Notes under the pieces: model-generated
Seen by the model: only the letters and a program-made list of their open reading frames with translations
Databases searched by the model: none
Told to the model about the DNA's origin: nothing
Translations under genes and position numbers: made by a program
Shown here: one piece after another, positions 17,652 to 26,100 of the stretch
How positions within the stretch are numbered: the stretch's first letter is position 1
Layout: each line of letters begins with the position of its first letter
Assembly (NCBI RefSeq): GCF_008710145.1
Contig: NZ_VYKL01000035.1
Span: forward strand, 41,467-105,466
Direction of reading: 5' to 3'
Length of the DNA stretch: 64,000 nt
Source: Niallia endozanthoxylica
Lineage (GTDB): Bacteria; Bacillota; Bacilli; Bacillales; Cytobacillaceae

Positions 17652-18592
17652 TTACAGCCTTGATGCGGGTTTGGACAGCCCAGTTCATTTCGTTCTACTT
17701 GGATTGTGCTGTGTTCAATTCCAAAATCATCATGGAGAATCGACTGCGCCTTCTCCAAAATTTGATCATGAACGCCATGCTCTGAAATGGAAATATGGCA
17801 GCTTAACATAGGCATTCCCGAAGTGATGGACCAAATATGAAGATCATGTACCTCTGTCACTTCTGCAATTTTACCTAATGCAGCCTTCACTTCTTCGAGT
17901 TTAATTTGAGCAGGTGCTCCTTCCATTAAAATATGGAATGAATCTCTTGTTACTCTCCAGCCGCTGATAATAATCAGCACAGCCACAATTAGGCTCGCAA
18001 TCGGATCAGCAATTCCCCAGCCAAAGAAAATCATTAAGAGAGCGGCAACAATAGCCCCGGCAGAACCAAGCATATCTCCCAATACATGCAGGAAGGCACT
18101 TCTTACATTTAAGTTTTCATCTTTGTCACCGCGCATAAGAATCCAAGCAGCAATGATGTTAACAACTAAACCAATCACGGATATCGTCAGCATCCCTATG
18201 CTCTGCACTTCAGGAGGGTCAGCAAAGCGGTGAAATGCTTCGTAAATAATATAGATGGAAATAATAATTAACGTCAGACCGTTTAAAGCTGCAGCAATAA
18301 TTTCAAATCGTTTATATCCAAAGGTCTTTGATTGTGATGCCGCTTTTTCCCCAAGCTTAAGGGCAAAAAAGCTCAGCCCAAGGGCAGCTGCATCGCTTAG
18401 CATATGACCGGCATCAGCAAGTAATGCCAAACTGTTTGTTAGGAGTCCTCCAATAACCTCCACTATCATAAAAGTAGTGATGAGGATAAAGGAAAGAAAT
18501 AATGCTTTTTTATTTGCAGAATGTCCATGATGATGGTGTCCGTGGTGATGACCGTGTGAATGTCCATGCGAATGACCGTGATGGTGGCCCAT
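17648..18592 (-). CDS. czcD: CDF zinc/cobalt/cadmium exporter (CzcD-like)
   Basis: A cation-diffusion-facilitator antiporter of 314 aa. The N terminus has a His-rich tail (about 14 His in the first 25 residues). Six transmembrane helices follow, then a cytoplasmic ferredoxin-like domain ending in Cys-containing GCPNPHQGCN. The transmembrane metal site is zinc-type: LADAGHMLSDA supplies HxxxD in TM2 and FLHVLGDML supplies HxxxD in TM5. Expression is likely controlled through the 18633-18654 palindrome by the adjacent ArsR-type repressor. Confidence 0.9.
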   Translation of the reverse strand: MGHHHGHSHGHSHGHHHGHHHHGHSANKKALFLSFILITTFMIVEVIGGLLTNSLALLADAGHMLSDAAALGLSFFALKLGEKAASQSKTFGYKRFEIIAAALNGLTLIIISIYIIYEAFHRFADPPEVQSIGMLTISVIGLVVNIIAAWILMRGDKDENLNVRSAFLHVLGDMLGSAGAIVAALLMIFFGWGIADPIASLIVAVLIIISGWRVTRDSFHILMEGAPAQIKLEEVKAALGKIAEVTEVHDLHIWSITSGMPMLSCHISISEHGVHDQILEKAQSILHDDFGIEHSTIQVERNELGCPNPHQGCN

Positions 18593-18632
18593 TGCAACCC
18601 CTGCTTTCTTTATAATATTCTTTGTAAATGAC

Positions 18633-18654
18633 TATATGAATATGTGTTCATATA
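18633..18654. promoter_or_regulatory. Candidate ArsR/CzrA operator
   Basis: A perfect inverted repeat, TATATGAA-6-TTCATATA, located 41-62 bp upstream of the czcD-like start. The TGAA..TTCA core with AT flanks resembles the 12-2-12 sites of ArsR/SmtB repressors. Confidence 0.65.
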
Positions 18655-18921
18655 TATTATGATAGAGAATGGAAAAAAGTTCAACTAAAACGCATGTATT
18701 TTGTCTATATTTTTAGAATTTTCCTTCTATATCTGCTACCTTAATAAGTTTTATTTTTCCCGAAAATATAAACGTCTTTCCTTATCGCCTTCTTTACAAA
18801 TTCCTTCCATTCTCTACAGTGAACCTTTCTTTAACAAGTTACTTACCGGCCAAGTATATAATCAACTGCCCTAAACAATACTATATAAGGTAAATTTTCA
18901 TGTTCATTCTAGGAGGATTGT
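18655..18921. other. Intergenic stretch between the divergent CDF genes
   Basis: AT-rich sequence between the two exporter genes, carrying the czcD-like leader on the left. The only clear signal on the right is the ribosome binding site AGGAGG just before 18922. A TATAAT-like hexamer lies near 18857 without a strong -35. I see no hairpin terminator and no small ORF with a ribosome binding site. Confidence 0.4.
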
Positions 18922-19788
18922 ATGGGGAACTCCAATCTAAAAAAGGCAGAAACAGGAGCCTGGATTAGTATTTCAGCCTACGTGGTTCTTTCCGCTTTTA
19001 AACTAACAATGGGCTATATAGGCAACTCCGAGGCGTTAAAAGCAGATGGTTTAAATAATTTAACCGATATTATGGCCTCTCTTGCTGTCTTAATCGGCTT
19101 AAAAATTTCACAAAAACCACCCGATGAAAACCACCGCTACGGCCATTCACGCGCCGAAACGATTGCCTCTTTAGTGGCAGCATTTATTATGATATCGGTT
19201 GGGATTCAAGTTATTATCGGCTCCGTAGAGTCCTTTTTTAATCCGAATGATACTAGACCTGAAATTATAACAGCTTTTGTTGCGTTGGCCTCAGCCCTCT
19301 TTATGTTTGGCATCTATCGTTACAATGCTGGCTTATCCAAAAAACTGAATAATAAATCCCTTTATTCAGCTGCGCAGGATAACCGTTCAGATGCCTTAGT
19401 CAGTGTCGGAGCAGCCGTTGGGATTACCGGATCCTATTTTGGCATTGGCTGGCTTGATCCACTGGCAGCAGGAATTGTCGGATTCATGATTTGCTATACG
19501 GCATGGGAGATTTTCAAGGATGCTGCCCTCGATCTAACAGATGCTTTTGAAGTATCCAAGCTAAAAGAAATCGAAGAAACCATCCGTACGACACCTGGTG
19601 TACATCTGGTGAAGGATATTAAAGCAAGATTGCATGGAAACCGTCCCATCGTGGATGCGACCATTTTCGTTGAACCAAGCTTAACGGTGATTGAAGGCCA
19701 CCAAATTGCTGAAGAAGTCGAAGATCGGCTGCTAGAAAACCATCAGATAAATGATTCTCATATTCACATTGAACCGCGAATGAGCTGA
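18922..19788 (+). CDS. CDF manganese-type exporter (MneS/YeaB-like)
   Basis: A second cation-diffusion facilitator (288 aa, AGGAGG 7 bp before ATG). It has six transmembrane helices plus a C-terminal cytoplasmic domain. The transmembrane site differs from the neighbouring zinc exporter: TM2 reads ADGLNNLTD (N..D instead of H..D) and TM5 reads DNRSD (DxxxD), the arrangement associated with Mn/Fe CDF proteins. Overall it closely resembles B. subtilis MneS. There is no His-rich tail. Substrate manganese is inferred from the site residues and from family resemblance. Confidence 0.8.
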   Translation: MGNSNLKKAETGAWISISAYVVLSAFKLTMGYIGNSEALKADGLNNLTDIMASLAVLIGLKISQKPPDENHRYGHSRAETIASLVAAFIMISVGIQVIIGSVESFFNPNDTRPEIITAFVALASALFMFGIYRYNAGLSKKLNNKSLYSAAQDNRSDALVSVGAAVGITGSYFGIGWLDPLAAGIVGFMICYTAWEIFKDAALDLTDAFEVSKLKEIEETIRTTPGVHLVKDIKARLHGNRPIVDATIFVEPSLTVIEGHQIAEEVEDRLLENHQINDSHIHIEPRMS

Positions 19789-19800
19789 TACAAAAATAGG

Positions 19801-19860
19801 CAAAACAAAAGGAGCGAATCATAGCGATTGGCTCCTTTTGTTTTGCTGTCTCAACTTTTT
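19801..19860 (+). terminator. Terminator after the MneS-like gene
   Basis: A perfect 15-bp stem CAAAACAAAAGGAGC / GCTCCTTTTGTTTTG (19801-19815 with 19831-19845), followed after a few bases by a T-rich tract. Confidence 0.8.
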
Positions 19861-19969
19861 TATTTTTTACAGTTCCCCCTTTGTATATACCATTTTTTTA
19901 CAAAAATCCAAACAAAAAATCCTTCTAACATAAAATGCTTGGACATATATTATTTCATATCCAACGTAA

Positions 19970-20554
19970 ATGAAGGTGACATTTATTATTCAGAAAATAT
20001 TTGTAGTTTTTATTGGCAGCCTTTTAATGGGAATTGGAATTAACGGTTTTTTAGTACCTTATCATTTGATTGATGGGGGCATTATTGGAATTTCCCTCAT
20101 TTTACATTATTACTTTGATGCACGCGTCGGACTTACTATGATGCTCCTGAGCATTCCTCTATTTCTATATACATGGCTTCGTGAGAGATTGTATTTTTAT
20201 CATAGTCTGTACGGTCTCTTTATTGCCGCCTTTTTCATTGATTGGCTGGCACCGATGAAGCATCAGCTCCATTTGCCCATCCTTGCAAGTGCCTTGTTGG
20301 GCGGAACCTTTATCGGACTTGGCACCGGTCTCATGCTGCGCTATCAGACAAGCACCGGCGGAACCGATTTGCTGGCGAAATTAGTTTCAAACTCCTCCTC
20401 TTTAAATATCGGCATCGTCATTTTCATTATTGATGGCTTGATTGTAACAGCTGGCTATCGTGTGCTCGGACTTAGATCCTTTCTTTTTTCCTGTATTGCG
20501 ATTATCACAGTCGGCGTCATGAGTTCCCTCATTATCGGCCCTGCTAAGCATTAG
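19970..20554 (+). CDS. YitT-family membrane protein, short form
   Basis: A 194-aa membrane protein with five to six hydrophobic helices and the YitT signature GIGINGFLVPYHLIDGG and GLMLRYQTSTGGTDLLAK. Most YitT proteins are about 280 aa and end with a cytoplasmic DUF2179 domain. That domain is absent here and the ORF stops right after the last helix, so this is the short variant. No strong ribosome binding site precedes the called ATG, so the start is uncertain. Function is unknown. Confidence 0.7.
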   Translation: MKVTFIIQKIFVVFIGSLLMGIGINGFLVPYHLIDGGIIGISLILHYYFDARVGLTMMLLSIPLFLYTWLRERLYFYHSLYGLFIAAFFIDWLAPMKHQLHLPILASALLGGTFIGLGTGLMLRYQTSTGGTDLLAKLVSNSSSLNIGIVIFIIDGLIVTAGYRVLGLRSFLFSCIAIITVGVMSSLIIGPAKH

Positions 20555-20608
20555 TAACAATCTTTAAATATTCGCATATTTTGGGAAGAGAGAAAGGGAG
20601 GGATGGTT

Positions 20609-20935
20609 ATGGACCAAAACTATGGAAATCAATCAGGTCATATGCCTAATATGCCAAATGAACCAGATATGAAAAGTCTTTGCATGAAGTACAGGAACTA
20701 TCATGTAATTACACAAATGAGTGATGGCACGCAAATGGAAGGAATTATTGAGGATGTTGATGAAGAAGGCGTAACCATGTTAGTGCCTGAAGATATCGAA
20801 GCAGATGACAGGGTATTGGGTTTTGGCGGTTATGGAGGATACGGCAGAAGAAGATTTAGAAGATTCCGCCGCCACAGATATCCATTCTTCTTCTTCGGAT
20901 TTCCATTTATCTTTCCATTTCCTTATTACTACTAA
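20609..20935 (+). CDS. Small protein with an Sm-like turn and an Arg/aromatic-rich tail
   Basis: I do not recognise a named gene. The 108-aa product has a polar N terminus, a central block YHVITQMSDGTQMEGIIEDV followed by VTMLVPEDIE that looks like an Sm-fold or SH3-like beta segment, and an extreme tail of GGYGGYG, RRRFRRFRRHR and then FFFFGFPF..FPYYY. ATG 20609 is preferred because AGGGAGGG lies 6 bp upstream; ATG 20603 would abut the Shine-Dalgarno. Tyr/Phe-rich basic tails occur in spore coat and surface proteins. That role is inference only. Confidence 0.6.
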   Translation: MDQNYGNQSGHMPNMPNEPDMKSLCMKYRNYHVITQMSDGTQMEGIIEDVDEEGVTMLVPEDIEADDRVLGFGGYGGYGRRRFRRFRRHRYPFFFFGFPFIFPFPYYY

Positions 20936-20958
20936 AGTGGAATCGTACTACTTATATT

Positions 20959-20987
20959 AAAAGCAGCCTTCTAGCAAGGCTGCTTTT
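20959..20987. terminator. Bidirectional terminator between the small gene and glnA
   Basis: A perfect stem AAAAGCAGCCTT / AAGGCTGCTTTT (20959-20970 with 20976-20987). It serves the plus-strand gene ending at 20935 and the minus-strand glnA ending at 21011. Confidence 0.85.
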
Positions 20988-21010
20988 GTATGTTAGAGGA
21001 TGCAGACTGA

Positions 21011-22345
21011 TTAATATACACTCATATATTCATCGCGTTCCCAAGGATGAACTTGCGTGCGGAATATATCCCATTCAATTTCCTTTGCTTCAACAAAGTG
21101 TTCAAAGATATGCTCACCAAGAGCAGACACAATCACTTCATTTGATTTTAGTACATCGATGGCTTGAGCTAATGTGGATGGAAGATCCGTCACACCTTCA
21201 GCTAGACGCTCTTCTTTATTCATGGCATAGATATTACGGTCCACTGGTGCTGGAGGAGCCATTTTATTCTTTACTCCGTCAAGACCTGCTTTTAATAGAA
21301 CAGCTAAAGCTAAATATGGGTTTGCAGCAGGGTCTACACTGCGTACTTCTACACGTGTGCTTAAACCGCGGGATGCTGGAATACGAATTAATGGTGAACG
21401 GTTACTTGTTGACCATGCAACATAACATGGAGCTTCATAACCTGGTACAAGACGCTTATAAGAGTTGACGATTGGATTGGTTATAGCTGTGAACGATTCT
21501 GCATGCTTCACAATACCAGCAATAAATTGACGAGCGGTTTCGCTTAGTTCCAATTCATCTTGTGGATCGTAGAATGCATTTTCCCCGTTTTTGAATAAGG
21601 ATAAGTTACAATGCATACCAGATCCATTCACACCGAATAATGGTTTTGGCATAAATGTTGCATGTAGACCATGTTTACGCGCAATGGTTTTAACAACTAA
21701 TTTAAATGTTTGGATATTGTCGCATGCAGTGATTGCATCTGCGTATTTGAAATCAATTTCATGCTGTCCTGGAGCTACCTCATGGTGTGAGGCTTCAATT
21801 TCAAAGCCCATTTCTTCAAGCTCAAGAACAATATCACGTCGGCAGTTTTCACCTAAATCTGTAGGAGCTAAATCAAAGTAGCCACCGCTGTCATTTAGTT
21901 CTAATGTCGGCTTCCCATTTTCATCCAGCTTGAACAAGAAGAATTCCGGCTCAGGCCCAAGGTTGAAGTCGGTAAAGCCTAATTCCTCCATTTCCTTCAA
22001 TACCCTCTTAAGATTATTACGCGGATCTCCTGCAAATGGAGTTCCATCTGGTTTATTAATATCGCATATAAAACGTGCCACTTTACCTTTCTCAGCGGTC
22101 CAAGGGAAGATAACGAATGTATTAAGGTCAGGACATAGGTACATATCCGATTCTTCAATACGGACAAATCCTTCAATAGAAGAACCATCAAACATCATTT
22201 TATTATCAAGCGCCTTTTCAAGCTGGCTGATTGGAATTTCTACGTTTTTGATGACACCTAAAATATCGGTAAATTGAAGGCGGATATATTTTACATTTTG
22301 CTCCTTACAAATTTGTCTAATATCCTCTTTTGTATACTTTGTCAT
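21011..22345 (-). CDS. glnA: Glutamine synthetase type I
   Basis: A GS-I alpha enzyme (444 aa) that makes glutamine from glutamate, ammonia and ATP. Visible landmarks are MFDGSSIEGFVRIEESD, the active-site GPEPEFFLF and GQHEIDFKYADA, the MPKPLFGVNGSGMHCN ATP/metal motif, NRSPLIRIP and RVEVRSVDPAANPYLA. Arg62 is present, the residue tied to glutamine feedback and GlnR/TnrA signalling in B. subtilis, and there is no adenylylation-type C-terminal Tyr loop. There is no glnR next to it. The segment that would hold its promoter is occupied by R2 copy 1, and gltA lies further upstream on the same strand. Confidence 0.97.
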   Translation of the reverse strand: MTKYTKEDIRQICKEQNVKYIRLQFTDILGVIKNVEIPISQLEKALDNKMMFDGSSIEGFVRIEESDMYLCPDLNTFVIFPWTAEKGKVARFICDINKPDGTPFAGDPRNNLKRVLKEMEELGFTDFNLGPEPEFFLFKLDENGKPTLELNDSGGYFDLAPTDLGENCRRDIVLELEEMGFEIEASHHEVAPGQHEIDFKYADAITACDNIQTFKLVVKTIARKHGLHATFMPKPLFGVNGSGMHCNLSLFKNGENAFYDPQDELELSETARQFIAGIVKHAESFTAITNPIVNSYKRLVPGYEAPCYVAWSTSNRSPLIRIPASRGLSTRVEVRSVDPAANPYLALAVLLKAGLDGVKNKMAPPAPVDRNIYAMNKEERLAEGVTDLPSTLAQAIDVLKSNEVIVSALGEHIFEHFVEAKEIEWDIFRTQVHPWERDEYMSVY

Positions 22346-22369
22346 ACACTATCTCTCCTTTTTTTATGT

Positions 22370-22569
22370 GGCTCTGTTAACGAATAAATATTGATAAATT
22401 AGATTTTTGACTCATCCGTGAGAAATGGACATTTCTCACGCCTTTCAGCTGTGCTGAAAGGTTGCTGTATGGTTATGAAGTGATAGGAGAAAATGAATTT
22501 CTCCTATCACTTCATAACCATACAGCTTTAGATGAGTCAAAAATCAACAATGTTAATAAACAAGGCTTT
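22370..22569. repeat. R2 MITE-like element, copy 1
   Basis: A 200-bp non-coding element bounded by imperfect inverted ends: GGCTCTGTTAA at the left and a GGCTT-containing end at 22564-22568, which read on the minus strand gives AAGCCTTGTTTATTAA. Inside these is a perfect TTTTTGACTCATC / GATGAGTCAAAAA pair. Within it are three hairpins: GTGAGAAATG/CATTTCTCAC, CCTTTCAGC/GCTGAAAGG, and a stem of about 29 bp (about 22464-22526). It lies between the truncated dapF-like gene and glnA. Confidence 0.88.
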
Positions 22570-22585
22570 ATATAAAAATATTTAA

Positions 22586-23062
22586 CTACTCATTTTGATC
22601 AAGAATATCTTGCGATTTTAGTAGAGTCATCTCCTCTAATTCACCATAACAAACATATCTGACTTCATCTTTTGGCCAAACACGATTCAGGTTATCCCAT
22701 ACGACTACATTATTTACTTTTCGTTTTTCCCCAACCTCCACTTTGACACTTACATCTCCATCTATTGTCTCAATCGTGAAGTTTGGAGATTCAGCATACA
22801 TCGTATCGTATAGATAGGCAGCAGCACATCGTATACCGCTTAAACAATGGTTAGCTTCTATCCCATCTTTATTGAAAATCCTTATGCTAAAATCGGCTCG
22901 ATCGGAAGGGCCAATGATAAGAATACCATCCGAACCAATCCCAACCTTCACATTTGAAACCAGTTTCGATAGCTCAGAAAAATTGACATGTTCCATCGAA
23001 TCTTCTAAAAGATTAAATAATACATATGAGTTCCCTAAGCTCTGCATTTTGGAAAATTGCAA
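22586..23062 (-). CDS. DapF-like protein, C-terminally truncated
   Basis: The N-terminal half of a diaminopimelate-epimerase-fold protein. KMQSLGNSYVLF matches the DapF N terminus. SDGILII and ADFSIRIFNKDGIEA follow, and HCLSGIRCAA aligns with the catalytic MCGNGIRC segment but has lost the CGNG glycine. DapF is about 270-290 aa, whereas this ends at 158 aa, about 15 bp before R2 copy 1, so the second catalytic Cys domain is missing. The start TTG 23062 is chosen for AAAGGAGG upstream. It sits in the gltA-glnA array. It may be a decayed gene or a repurposed half-domain. Confidence 0.6.
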   Translation of the reverse strand: MQFSKMQSLGNSYVLFNLLEDSMEHVNFSELSKLVSNVKVGIGSDGILIIGPSDRADFSIRIFNKDGIEANHCLSGIRCAAAYLYDTMYAESPNFTIETIDGDVSVKVEVGEKRKVNNVVVWDNLNRVWPKDEVRYVCYGELEEMTLLKSQDILDQNE

Positions 23063-23146
23063 ACCGATCCTCACCTCCTTTAATTTCAACTTCAAATCAT
23101 TTAGTCTTCATTAATAAGAACTAACTTCCTTGCCGAGGAAATGAAG

Positions 23147-26100
23147 TTATTTCATTAAGAACTTACTGGAGTTGGATTGAAGCATCCCCTTAAATTCTTT
23201 CGGAATCACTTTTACCCACTTTGAACGAGTTTGTTTCCAATTGTTAAGAATATGGAATGCCTTTATACTACCTGTATAGTTGTAATGGTTTTGTACGAGG
23301 CGATAAACCTCTTGACCATCTTGTTCTTCTTCTAAAGCTTCTAAATTGACCAACTCTTGATTGCAGCGTTTTTTGAATTCTTCCAACTGCTCACTGTAAA
23401 CATAGGCGATGCCGCCAGTCATACCTGCAGCGAAGTTTTTACCCACTGAGCCCAATACCACAACACGTCCGCCAGTCATATACTCACAGCCATGGTTTCC
23501 GACTCCTTCCACAACGGCATGAACCCCGCTGTTTCTTACACAGAAACGATCACCTGCAAGACCCCGGATATAGGCTTCTCCAGCTGTGCCGCCGTAAAAA
23601 GCGACATTACCAATAATTGTATGAACTTCTGGAGTTATAACAGACTTTTCAGATGGCTTTACAATGATTTTTCCGCCAGAAAGACCTTTACCAACATAAT
23701 CATTTGCCTCACCTTCAAGATCTAATGTAAGTCCTTTTGGAATAAAGGCACCAAAGCTTTGTCCTGCCGTCCCAGTAAAATTCAAACGAATAGTATTTTC
23801 TGGAAGCCCATTCGCACCATAACGCTTCGTGATTTCACTTCCAAGTAAAGTACCTACTGTTCGATTAATATTTTGGATTGGAAAGCTTGCTTCTACTTTC
23901 TCTTTTCTTTCTAGCGCAGGCTGACTAACGGATAGAAGCTCTCGATAATCAAGCGATTTCTCTAGTCCATGATTTTGCTTTTGTTTATGGACCGCTCCAT
24001 TATTCACCGATCCATCAGGCTGGTAAAAAACAGCTGACACATCTAAATCTTTCACTTTCCAATGAGATTTAGCCTTTTCACTTTGAGTTAATAAATCCGT
24101 ACGGCCGACCAATTCATTGATGGTTCGAATACCTAAATTAGCCATAATTTCACGAACATCCTGTGCGATAAAGCGCATAAAATTCTCCACATGCTCTGGC
24201 TTACCAAGAAACTTCTTGCGTAATTCTGGATTTTGTGTGGCAATTCCTACCGGGCAAGTGTCATTTTGACATTGACGAACAAGGACACATCCTAAAACAA
24301 CTAACGGGGCTGTGGCAAAACCAAATTCTTCTGCTCCAAGCAAGGCTGCCATAACCACATCACGGCCAGTCATTAATTTTCCATCCGCTTCTAGTACAAC
24401 CCGATCACGCAGACCATTTAATAGTAAGGTTTGATGAGTTTCTGCAAGTCCAAGCTCCCATGGCATACCAGCACGCTTAATGCTTGTTCTTGGTGCAGCG
24501 CCTGTTCCACCGTCAGCTCCACTGATTAAAATCACATCCGCAAGACCTTTTGCCACTCCGGCTGCAATCGTTCCAACTCCTGCCTTTGACACAAGCTTCA
24601 CACTGATTCTGGCACTTGGGTTGGCATTTTTTAAATCATGAATTAGCTGGGCTAGATCCTCTATCGAGTAAATATCATGATGCGGCGGCGGTGAAATTAA
24701 ACCAATACCTGGTGTGGAACCGCGAACTTCAGCAATCCATGGATAAACCTTACTGCCTGGTAAGTGTCCTCCTTCACCTGGCTTTGCCCCTTGCGCCATT
24801 TTTATTTGAATCTCATCTGCACTCATTAAATAATGACTGTTTACACCAAAACGAGCGGATGCTACTTGTTTAATGGCACTGCGGCGCAGATCGCCATTTT
24901 CATCTGGCAAATAACGGTCAGGATGTTCGCCGCCTTCACCGCTGTTGCTCTTGCCACCAAGACGGTTCATCGCAATCGCAAGGGTTTCGTGCGCTTCTTG
25001 ACTTAGGGACCCATAGGACATCGCCCCAGTTTTAAAACGCTTAACGATTGACTCAATCGGCTCTACTTCTTCGATTGGGATTGGACTTGTTTTCTTAAAG
25101 CTAAATAAATCCCTTACAAAGATCAGCTTCGATTCATTTGCTTTTTCTGTATAGGTTTTATATTGCTCATAATCATTCGTACGGCATGCCTGTTTGAGCA
25201 AACGAATAACATCCGGACTATAGGCATGTTCTTCTCCGCCTTTACGCCATTTGAAATCTCCACCTACAAATAGAGGCTGTTCTTGACCTTCAGCATTTTC
25301 AAAGGCTTTTTCATGACGAATCAGTGTTTCCGTGGCGATGGTCTCAAGCTTTATTCCGCCTAGTTGGACAGAAGTTCCATTAAAATATTTATCGATCACA
25401 CCCTGATGAATGCCCACAGCCTCAAAAATTTGTGCGCCGCGGTAACTTTGGATGGTTGAAATACCCATCTTTGAGAGAACCTTCACAATTCCCTTTGTTA
25501 CTGCTTTGATGTAATGATTAATTGCCTTAGATAGCTCCATTTCGCCTAATTTACCGTTATGAAAGAAGTCTTCAATGGTTGCAAAAGCAAGATAAGGGTT
25601 AATGGCATCTGCTCCATAACCAATTAACATACATAGGTGATGGATATCCCTTGGCTCACCAGTTTCTACAATAATACTTACCTTTGTCCGTGTACCTTGA
25701 CGGATTAAATGCTGGTGGAGTCCGCTGACAGCAAGCAAGGCTGGAATAGCCGCCTTTTCTTTACTCAACCCTTTGTCAGATAAAATAATCAGTGAGACAC
25801 CCTCTTTTACTGCTTCATCGACCGACTGAAATAATTGTGTCAGAGAAGATTCAAGATGGGATTCTCCATTAGCCGCCTGAAACAAGATTGGGAATGTTCT
25901 TGCTTGAAATGGAGTTCTTTTCAAAAATCTAAGCTTATTCAAATTTTCGTTTGTTAGTATCGGCGAATCAAGGCGAATACGCTGGCAGCTTTCTTCACTA
26001 GGGTTTAAAAGACTTCCTTCCGGCCCTAGTAATGTCGCTGTTGATGTAACATAGTGTTCTCGTATCGCATCGATCGGCGGATTCGTTACTTGGGCAAACA

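Noticed and set aside
23063..23095. ATG start for the DapF-like gene at 23095
   Set aside because: No Shine-Dalgarno sequence precedes it; AAAGGAGG lies downstream of it and fits the TTG at 23062.
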